A stretch of DNA of 64,000 nucleotides from the NCBI RefSeq assembly GCF_046602855.1, contig NZ_JBKINJ010000001.1:1860001-1924000 (forward strand), given 5' to 3'. Of this stretch, positions 53,995-61,365 are shown one piece after another. Position numbers and translations under genes: made by a program. How positions within the stretch are numbered: the first letter of the stretch is position 1; each line of letters opens with the position of its first letter. The notes beneath the pieces are model-generated. The model ran no database searches. It was given only the letters and a program-made list of their open reading frames with translations, and was not told the DNA's origin. The DNA is from Gracilimonas sp046602855. GTDB taxonomy: Bacteria > Bacteroidota > Rhodothermia > Balneolales > Balneolaceae.

Positions 53995-55206
53995 ATGAGT
54001 CATAAGCCTACTTTAACAGATTCTCTACAATTTCCAGCCGAAAGCAAAGTTCCAGGTGCACTATTGGGTATTGGTGCTATTGGATTAATTGCCACTGCGA
54101 TAGGATATTTCCTTGATGCTGACCAATTTTTCTTTTCATATCTGGTAAGTTTCACTTTCTTCTCAGGCATTGCCCTCTCAGCTTTGATCATGGTAATGTT
54201 GCACCATATCACCAATTCAAGCTGGGGTGTAGTTTTCAGACGAATTTCTGAAACCTTTACTGCCAACATTTGGATCTGGGCCATATTTATTATTCCTATC
54301 CTTTTTGGAATTCATAATCTTTACCATTGGAGTCACCCGGAATTATTAGAATACGGTACAGAAGAATACGATAAGATCGTAGCCGGTAAATCACCATTCC
54401 TGAACTCTACCTTCTTTATCATTCGTCAAGTTATCTATTTTGCTATCTGGGGTTTCCTTGGTTATAAACTGCACAAAGTTTCTGTGCAAATGGATAAAAC
54501 AAATGATTGGGGATTAACCTCACTATTAAGGAATATCAGCGCCCCTGGAATATTGTTGTTTGCTTTTACCGTGGCTTTTGCCGGGTTTGACTGGTTAATG
54601 TCACTTGACCCGCATTGGTTCTCAACCATGTTCGGTGTATACTTTTTTTCTATCAATTTTCAGGCTTTTTGGCCGGTAATGATCCTTCTGGTTTTCTTCC
54701 TTCACAAACAAGGATTACTAACTAACACCATTCGCCAGGTACACATTTATGATCTTGGTGCGTGGTTCTTTGCATTCACAGTATTCTATGCCTATATCGC
54801 GTTCTCACAGTTCTTATTGATCTATTACGCTAACCTTCCCGAAGAAACCATCTGGTATTATCATAGAATGGAAGGCGGTTGGCAATACTTACTTTACGGA
54901 TCACTGATCTTTCGCTTTGCCGTTCCGTTTTTGGTACTTTTAAACCGAGAAGCAAAAAAGAACAGGACCATCTTAGGCGCAGTTTCAATTATGGTATTGA
55001 TTGTTCATTTTGCTGAGATCTACTGGATAGCAATGCCAACACTTTACGATCACGGTCTCAGCTTCAGCTGGATGGATGTGACAGCTTTTATTGGTCTTGG
55101 TGGAATTTTCTTTGGTCTATTTTTCTATAAGTTCAAGCAAAACGACATGATCCCGAAGAATGATCCCAAACTTGAAGACTGCCTCTCAAAATCCTATCAC
55201 CAATAA
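53995..55206 (+). CDS. actF: ActF, second membrane subunit of Alternative Complex III
   Basis: 403 residues with about ten spans: LLGIGAIGLIATAIGYFLDADQFFFSYLVSFTFFSGIALSALIMVMLHHITNSSWG and FAGFDWLMSLDPHWFSTMFGVYFFSINFQAFWPVM are characteristic of ActF/quinol:cytochrome c oxidoreductase quinone-binding subunit 2. Partner of ActC in the membrane. Confidence 0.92.
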   Translation: MSHKPTLTDSLQFPAESKVPGALLGIGAIGLIATAIGYFLDADQFFFSYLVSFTFFSGIALSALIMVMLHHITNSSWGVVFRRISETFTANIWIWAIFIIPILFGIHNLYHWSHPELLEYGTEEYDKIVAGKSPFLNSTFFIIRQVIYFAIWGFLGYKLHKVSVQMDKTNDWGLTSLLRNISAPGILLFAFTVAFAGFDWLMSLDPHWFSTMFGVYFFSINFQAFWPVMILLVFFLHKQGLLTNTIRQVHIYDLGAWFFAFTVFYAYIAFSQFLLIYYANLPEETIWYYHRMEGGWQYLLYGSLIFRFAVPFLVLLNREAKKNRTILGAVSIMVLIVHFAEIYWIAMPTLYDHGLSFSWMDVTAFIGLGGIFFGLFFYKFKQNDMIPKNDPKLEDCLSKSYHQ

Positions 55207-55218
55207 TCATTTTTAACG

Positions 55219-55752
55219 ATGTCAGATAAGCAAAGTTCAGAATTTAAATCAAAAGTTGCTCAGGAAGCTGCATCTGAAAGCCAAAAGGTCATTCAAAAGA
55301 TCGCAGCTAAATATGAAGTATCTGAGGAAGAGGTTATTAAATGGACCTCAAAATACAGCGATAAAGGCATAGGGCTCTCCCAAACTGGATCACAATCTGA
55401 TTCTGACGAAGGTTCAGTTGAAGATGTAGATATATCTACAGAAGATGAGGAATTAGCTTCCGGTGTCTCTCATGGAGTAATGAGTGATAATCTTAATTAC
55501 GGAAAACTTATTTTTTGGTCTACAGTGGGGACTTCATTAGTGGTCATATTTGTAGTGGCAATCGTCTTCTTTTCACAATACAGCCTTTTTGAGGCACAAA
55601 AAGAGGCCTCATTAAGGGTTACTTATTCTGATTTCAGTGAATTATGGGCGGAACAAGAGCAAGAGTTAAACAGTTTTGGAGTCGTCGACCTTGAAGACGG
55701 CATTTATCGAATTCCTATTGACAGTGCAATTAATAAAATTGCTATAGATTAA
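55219..55752 (+). CDS. Single-span acidic membrane protein between actF and sco
   Basis: 177 residues. A hydrophilic, acidic N-terminal half (residues 1-95) with a helical section and many Ser/Asp, one span (about 97-118, IFWSTVGTSLVVIFVVAIVFFSQY), and a periplasmic tail. No family recognised. Spacing of 12 and 10 bases to its neighbours shows it belongs to the act-caa3 operon. It may be a small subunit or assembly factor of either complex. Confidence 0.65.
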   Translation: MSDKQSSEFKSKVAQEAASESQKVIQKIAAKYEVSEEEVIKWTSKYSDKGIGLSQTGSQSDSDEGSVEDVDISTEDEELASGVSHGVMSDNLNYGKLIFWSTVGTSLVVIFVVAIVFFSQYSLFEAQKEASLRVTYSDFSELWAEQEQELNSFGVVDLEDGIYRIPIDSAINKIAID

Positions 55753-55762
55753 AAATTCACCT

Positions 55763-56587
55763 ATGAGACGTATTACACTGCCGGCAATTCTAATATTGTT
55801 AGCAGTGTTTCTGAATTCACTATCTGCTTTTGCGCAGCTAAATCGTGAAGAACCGGATGCGCTGCAAAATTTAAGCATTGACGAGCATTTGGGCGATTAT
55901 ATCCCCTTAGATGCTAAATTTGCAGCCTCGAACGGCGACAGTGTTACTATAGGTGATCTTTTGGTAGAGGGTAAACCGATTTTATTGAATCCTCTTTACT
56001 ACGAATGCCCCATGCTGTGCGGCCTGGTTCTGGATGGAACTATTAATGTGATCGAAGATCTGGCATGGAAACCCGGTAAAGACTTTATTGTTATTTCTAT
56101 CAGCATCGATCCTCAGGAAAACGCAGAACTGGCCAGAAGAACTAAACAAAATTATCTGTCTCAGATGGATTCAACCACAAAAAGTGGCTGGCATTTTCTT
56201 ACAGGAAATAAATCTGAAATCGATAAAGTAGTTGAAGCCGCAGGGTTTAGATATAAAGAAATTGAAGAGACCGGTGAGTATGCGCATAGTGCAGCGATCA
56301 TTTTACTGAGTCCTAATGGGAAGATCACCAGGTATTTATATGGTATCTCCTATGATGAGTTTGACGTCCGTAATGCACTGTATGAATCTGCAGATGGTAG
56401 AATTGGCAGTACAATTGACAAAGTAGTTATGTATTGCTACCAATACGATCCGGATTCCGGCAGTTACGTACCAATGGCATTCAACATTATGAAGCTTGGA
56501 GGCTTGGCTACACTGATATTTCTCGGTATATTCTTAGGTCTACTCTGGCTTCGCGAAAAACGCAAAAAAAACAACCTTAAAATCTGA
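55763..56587 (+). CDS. SCO1/SenC copper chaperone for the CuA site
   Basis: 274 residues: signal peptide, thioredoxin-like fold with YYECPMLCG (C82, C86) and the later GEYAHSAA His, the standard copper ligands, and a C-terminal span (ATLIFLGIFLGLLWL) instead of an N-terminal anchor. It delivers copper to the CuA centre of CoxB, encoded 9 bases downstream. Confidence 0.92.
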   Translation: MRRITLPAILILLAVFLNSLSAFAQLNREEPDALQNLSIDEHLGDYIPLDAKFAASNGDSVTIGDLLVEGKPILLNPLYYECPMLCGLVLDGTINVIEDLAWKPGKDFIVISISIDPQENAELARRTKQNYLSQMDSTTKSGWHFLTGNKSEIDKVVEAAGFRYKEIEETGEYAHSAAIILLSPNGKITRYLYGISYDEFDVRNALYESADGRIGSTIDKVVMYCYQYDPDSGSYVPMAFNIMKLGGLATLIFLGIFLGLLWLREKRKKNNLKI

Positions 56588-56596
56588 ATTTAACTA

Positions 56597-57538
56597 ATGG
56601 GCAGTTTATTCGACTTCATGCTCCCGGAATTAAAATCTCCTTTAACCGGGGCAAGTACCGATGCATTGATGGGTTTCATCCACCTTGTAAGCTTCATCAT
56701 TCTTGCCGGTGTAACGATTGCAATGATCTACTTTGCGATCAAGTACAAACGCAAATCTGATGACGATGAAACACCACTTATTACTCACAATAATACTTTA
56801 GAGCTTACCTGGTCGGTAATTCCACTTATCTTGGTCTTTATCGTATTTGGATGGGGATATTCCGGATGGCTAAATCTACAAGCCGTTCCTGACAATGCTT
56901 ATGAGATCCAGGTATCTGCCTACAAGTGGGGCTGGACATTCAGTTACGAAAATGGAGCTCAGGTTGGTAACGAGGTACACGTACCTGCCGGCCGGCCTGT
57001 AAAACTTGTAATGAAATCTCAGGATGTACTTCACTCCTTTTTCGTACCTGATTATCGTATTAAACAGGATGTATTGCCTAACCGATATACCTATGTATGG
57101 TTTCAGGCTGAAGAAACCGGTGAATCTCAGGTATTTTGCACAGAATATTGTGGCACCTCTCACTCAGACATGCTTGCAAAGGTGATAGTACACTCACAAG
57201 ATGATTTTGATAATTGGCTGGCTTCACAAAGCACAGGTGGCGGCGAAACTCCGGTTGAGAGAGGCGAAAGCCTTTTAACTCTTCAAGGTTGTATCACTTG
57301 TCACTCTGTTGACGGTTCTGAAAAGATAGGCCCTTCCTTCCAGGGATTGTGGGGTAGTGAAAGAAACTTTGAAAATGCTTCTTCTCTTACCGCTGATGAA
57401 AATTACATTCGTGAATCCATTTTAGATCCGGGTGCAAAAATTGTACAAGGATACCAAAACCAAATGGTTAGTTACGAAGGTCGCTTAAGCGATGACGATA
57501 TTTCTGATATTATTGAATACTTAAAAACTTTAGATTAA
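56597..57538 (+). CDS. coxB: caa3 oxidase subunit II with fused cytochrome c
   Basis: 313 residues. Two N-terminal spans, then a cupredoxin with the CuA ligands (LHSFFVPDY, CTEYCGTSHSDM), then a fused cytochrome c domain: CITCHSVDGSEKIGPSF and the NQMVSYEG Met. The fused heme makes this a caa3-type oxidase taking electrons from ActE-like cytochrome. Confidence 0.94.
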   Translation: MGSLFDFMLPELKSPLTGASTDALMGFIHLVSFIILAGVTIAMIYFAIKYKRKSDDDETPLITHNNTLELTWSVIPLILVFIVFGWGYSGWLNLQAVPDNAYEIQVSAYKWGWTFSYENGAQVGNEVHVPAGRPVKLVMKSQDVLHSFFVPDYRIKQDVLPNRYTYVWFQAEETGESQVFCTEYCGTSHSDMLAKVIVHSQDDFDNWLASQSTGGGETPVERGESLLTLQGCITCHSVDGSEKIGPSFQGLWGSERNFENASSLTADENYIRESILDPGAKIVQGYQNQMVSYEGRLSDDDISDIIEYLKTLD

Positions 57539-57539
57539 C

Positions 57540-59246
57540 ATGGCTACAGCTGAAGTATCACCAGCATCTACTGGTACTAAAAAAACAATTAAGGTTAAAC
57601 GCTACACTCCCAGCGAAAACCCCAAGAAAACCTTCTATACTGAAGAACGAGGACTTTGGGCATGGTTAACTACCGTTGATCATAAAAAGATCGGGCTTAT
57701 GTATCTGGGTTCAGTAACATTTTTCTTCCTTTTGGGAGGTGTTCTGGCCCTTCTTCTAAGAACTGAACTCCTTACACCTGCACAAACTTTTATTGAAGCT
57801 GATACTTACAATCAGTTCTTTACCCTGCACGGTGCCATTATGGTCTTCTTTGTGTTGGTGCCTTCGATACCGGCAGCACTTGGGAACTTTGTTTTACCTA
57901 TGCAGCTTGGCGCAAAGGATGTAGCCTTCCCCCGTTTGAACCTTGCAAGTTTATACATCTACATCATAGGTGCAATCTTTACATTTATCGCCTTAGCCAA
58001 TAATGGTTTAGATACAGGTTGGACCTTTTACACCCCTTATAGTACGGATTCCACTTCCAGTGTAATTTGGGTAACAATGGGCGTCTTTATTTTAGGTTTT
58101 TCTTCAATTCTTACTGGAACCAACTTCATTGCAACCGTGCACAAGTTAAGAGCACCGGGGATCACGTGGGGTAAATTGCCCTTAAATATCTGGGCTCTGT
58201 ATGCAACCAGTATCATTCAGGTACTTGCAACCCCGGTTCTGGCCATTACACTGCTACTGCTTACAATGGAGCGTTTCCTGGGTATTGGCATATTCGACCC
58301 TTCCATGGGAGGAGACCCTGTATTATTCCAGCATTTTTTCTGGTTCTATTCTCACCCGGCGGTATACATCATGATCGTACCCGGCTTTGGAATTATATCT
58401 GAGGTAATCACAACGTTTTCCAAGAAACATATATTCGGTTATTGGGCAATTGCATTGTCATCTTTAGCCATTGCATTCATTGGATTTCTGGTTTGGGGAC
58501 ACCATATGTTTACTTCAGGTCAATCTGCTGTAGCAACTACTGTATTTTCATTCCTGACCTTCCTGGTAGGGATCCCAACAGGCATCAAGATCCTGAACTG
58601 GGTGGCAACGCTCTACAAAGGTTCTATTGAGATGAAGACTCCAATGGTTTACGTTTTCGTCTTCCTGTTCCTTTTCTCTATTGGCGGTTTCACAGGAATT
58701 ATGCTAGGTGCTCTTTCTGCAGACATTCACCTTCACGATACCTATTACGTTGTGGCCCACTTTCATTATGTGATGATGGGTGGAACATTGATAGCATTAC
58801 TTGCAGGTTTGCATTATTGGTGGCCAAAAATGACCGGCAAGATGTACAATGAATTTCAGGCTAAGATCGGTGCTGCGCTGATCTTCGTCGGTTTCAATAT
58901 GACCTTCCTCCCACAGTTCATTATGGGATCACAAGGTATGCCTAGACGTTATTACAACTACATCGATCAGTTTACGATTTTCCATCAAACATCAACCATC
59001 GGTTCATACATCCTTGGTGTCGGGTTCCTGCTGATCGCATATTATCTAGCAAAATCTCTGATGAGCGGTGAGCGAGCAGGGTCTAATCCATGGGGAAGCC
59101 GTGGTTTGGAGTGGCAGTCAACTTCACCCCCTGATCTGCACAATTTCGATCATACACCGGTAGTGATCAATGGTCCTTATGACTACCACAAACCAATGGA
59201 AGAATTCCAGCTTGGGATCGCAAATTCTCATGACGACCAGCACTGA
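57540..59246 (+). CDS. coxA: caa3 oxidase subunit I, A2-type
   Basis: 568 residues, 12 or more spans. Low-spin heme ligand H97 (FTLHGAIMVFF), CuB ligand H272 and cross-linked Y276 in FYSHPAVYIMIVPGFG, H321-H322 (VWGHHMFTSG), and VAHFHYVMMGG for the heme His pair. The Glu found before the HP-V-Y motif of A1 oxidases is replaced by YS (Y270, S271), the A2 marker first noted in Rhodothermus. Reduces O2 and pumps protons. Confidence 0.95.
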   Translation: MATAEVSPASTGTKKTIKVKRYTPSENPKKTFYTEERGLWAWLTTVDHKKIGLMYLGSVTFFFLLGGVLALLLRTELLTPAQTFIEADTYNQFFTLHGAIMVFFVLVPSIPAALGNFVLPMQLGAKDVAFPRLNLASLYIYIIGAIFTFIALANNGLDTGWTFYTPYSTDSTSSVIWVTMGVFILGFSSILTGTNFIATVHKLRAPGITWGKLPLNIWALYATSIIQVLATPVLAITLLLLTMERFLGIGIFDPSMGGDPVLFQHFFWFYSHPAVYIMIVPGFGIISEVITTFSKKHIFGYWAIALSSLAIAFIGFLVWGHHMFTSGQSAVATTVFSFLTFLVGIPTGIKILNWVATLYKGSIEMKTPMVYVFVFLFLFSIGGFTGIMLGALSADIHLHDTYYVVAHFHYVMMGGTLIALLAGLHYWWPKMTGKMYNEFQAKIGAALIFVGFNMTFLPQFIMGSQGMPRRYYNYIDQFTIFHQTSTIGSYILGVGFLLIAYYLAKSLMSGERAGSNPWGSRGLEWQSTSPPDLHNFDHTPVVINGPYDYHKPMEEFQLGIANSHDDQH

Positions 59247-59308
59247 TTCATAAGCAATAATTTTATTCAACAATTAATTCTAACTATTAAAACACAACTC
59301 GGGAAGTA

Positions 59309-59959
59309 ATGGCGAATCATTCGACTTCACACCCTACGCATGTGCAACATCACTTTGTTGATTCTGATCAACAATTTGATACCGCAAAATTGGGTATGTG
59401 GGTGTTTCTTGTTAACGAAATCCTATTCTTTGGCGGACTGTTCTGTGCTTATATCGTATACAGAACCTGGTATCCGGAACTCTTTCAAATGGCGGCTTTA
59501 GAACTAAACACGTTCTGGGGAGCCGTCAACACGGTGGTTCTTATCGGTAGTAGTTTGACGGTAGCCATGGCTATCCGTTCTGCTCAAAAAAATCAAATGA
59601 AAGGGCTTAGGATCAATCTACTTATTACTATTGCACTGGCAATTGTTTTTATGGTGATCAAGGGATTTGAATATGCTCACAAGTTTGAATTAGGAATATT
59701 TCCGGGCGAGTTCTATACCTATGAGGGTATTGATCATCCGCAGGCAGCCATCTTCTTTAGTATCTATTACATGCTGACCGGAGTGCATGCACTTCACGTA
59801 ATTATCGGGATCGGATTGATCTATTGGATCTACCTGCGTGCTAAAAAAGGAGAATTCAGCAGTGAGTATTATACCCCTGTTGAGATCACAGGTTTGTACT
59901 GGCACTTGGTCGACCTCATCTGGATCTTCTTATTTCCGCTCCTATACCTCATTGAATGA
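59309..59959 (+). CDS. coxC: Cytochrome c oxidase subunit III
   Basis: 216 residues, five spans. KLGMWVFLVNEILFFGGLFCAYIVYRTWYPELF and HALHVIIGIGLIYW plus GLYWHLVDLIWIFLFPLLYL are the subunit III core. Shorter than seven-span forms, as usual in ba3/caa3 operons of this type. Confidence 0.92.
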   Translation: MANHSTSHPTHVQHHFVDSDQQFDTAKLGMWVFLVNEILFFGGLFCAYIVYRTWYPELFQMAALELNTFWGAVNTVVLIGSSLTVAMAIRSAQKNQMKGLRINLLITIALAIVFMVIKGFEYAHKFELGIFPGEFYTYEGIDHPQAAIFFSIYYMLTGVHALHVIIGIGLIYWIYLRAKKGEFSSEYYTPVEITGLYWHLVDLIWIFLFPLLYLIE

Positions 59960-59985
59960 TAGAAATTATTTAACACAACAAAACT

Positions 59986-60303
59986 ATGAGCGAACATAAT
60001 CACGAACATCACATCTCATCAGCTGGCCAACTTTGGGCTGTTGGAACAGCTTTGTTAATTCTGACCATCATAACTGTGGTACTAGCAAAGTTTATTGTCA
60101 TACCATCACCATTTGATGTAATAACAGCGATCACAATTGCATTAATGAAAGCATTTTTAGTAGCTGCGTTCTTCATGAATCTCTACTGGGATACGAAATT
60201 TCACGCTTTGTTATTATTCATGGCTGTAGCATTCTTTCTTTTAATGATATCTATTACATTACTTGATACATTATATCGAGCCGACGTGGTTCCATCATTC
60301 TAG
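59986..60303 (+). CDS. Cytochrome c oxidase subunit IV
   Basis: 105 residues, three spans: LWAVGTALLILTIITVVLAKFI, ALMKAFLVAAFFMNLYWDTKFHALLLF and FLLMISITLLDTL. Matches the small subunit IV (CtaF/CyoD-like) at the end of caa3 operons. Followed by a strong terminator. Confidence 0.87.
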   Translation: MSEHNHEHHISSAGQLWAVGTALLILTIITVVLAKFIVIPSPFDVITAITIALMKAFLVAAFFMNLYWDTKFHALLLFMAVAFFLLMISITLLDTLYRADVVPSF

Positions 60304-60323
60304 ATAGGAATAATCACTATTTT

Positions 60324-60357
60324 AAAGCCTCATTTATATAGAATGAGGCTTTTTTTA
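60324..60357 (+). terminator. Rho-independent terminator of the act-caa3 operon
   Basis: GCCTCATT pairs perfectly with AATGAGGC around a seven-base loop and is followed by a run of seven T. Lies 21 bases after the subunit IV stop. Confidence 0.92.
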
Positions 60358-60448
60358 TACCCATTACTTTCCATCATTTAACTATCCGACATTCTGATTC
60401 CTCTCCCCTGATTGTTATATTCAATCTAAAATAAACTGAATTCAGACT

Positions 60449-61324
60449 ATGAGCTTATCTAAAACAACGTTCGGCCCTTTTGAACTTTATGCCATTGAAA
60501 CAGGAGACTTTCGCCTTGATGGAGGTGCTATGTTTGGGGTAGTACCTAAAACACTATGGGAAAGAAATATACCCGCAGATGATAAAAACCGTATTCCAAT
60601 GACTATGCGTTGTCTACTCATCAAGTCAAAAAATACAGGTAGGGTTTATTTGATCGATAACGGGGCCGGTACCAAGTTCAATGATAAGATGACGAAGATC
60701 TATCAGCTGGATCATTCAGATAAGAATCTTGAAAATTCATTCAAAGAACATGGCTTTTCTTTTGATGATGTAACTGACATCATTTTTACACATCTACATT
60801 TTGATCACTGCGGCGGAACCAGCTATTATGATGAGAATAATGAATTAAAGCACACATTCAGCAATGCCATATATCATGTAGTTGACTCTCATTGGGAAAC
60901 GGCAACTGATCCAAATGCACGCGAAAGAGCCAGTTTTATGCCTGAAAATATCGGTCCTATCAAAGACTCAGGAAGACTTAATTTAGTTGGTGATAAGCAC
61001 GAATATGAACCCGGCTTAACCACTATCACAGTAAATGGACACACAAAAGGACAGCAATTGCCAAAGATAACTCACGATGATGAGTCTATTATCTTTGTGG
61101 CAGACCTTTTACCAACGCATGTTCATGTCCCTTTGCCATGGGTAATGGGCTATGACATGTATCCGGCTCAAACGCTGAATGAGAAAAAGGAGTTTCTAGA
61201 ACAGGCTGCTTCTGAAAATTGGAATCTCTTTCTGGAACATGACGCTGAACAGGAAATGATCCGTATTCAGGAAGATGATGGCAGATTTAAGGTAAGTGAT
61301 CATTTTACCTTGAACGAACTTTGA
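60449..61324 (+). CDS. MBL-fold metallo-hydrolase
   Basis: 291 residues. HLHFDHCGG (the HxHxDH zinc motif near residue 115), a later metal-binding His in TVNGHTKGQQ, Asp in FVADLLPTH and the C-terminal LFLEHDAE His. It has the metallo-beta-lactamase fold; the overall form resembles the lactonase-like group, but no substrate can be assigned. Independent gene after the terminator. Confidence 0.87.
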   Translation: MSLSKTTFGPFELYAIETGDFRLDGGAMFGVVPKTLWERNIPADDKNRIPMTMRCLLIKSKNTGRVYLIDNGAGTKFNDKMTKIYQLDHSDKNLENSFKEHGFSFDDVTDIIFTHLHFDHCGGTSYYDENNELKHTFSNAIYHVVDSHWETATDPNARERASFMPENIGPIKDSGRLNLVGDKHEYEPGLTTITVNGHTKGQQLPKITHDDESIIFVADLLPTHVHVPLPWVMGYDMYPAQTLNEKKEFLEQAASENWNLFLEHDAEQEMIRIQEDDGRFKVSDHFTLNEL

Positions 61325-61365
61325 CCTTTTCATATCACTTAGAATAGACATAGTTAAGATATTGG

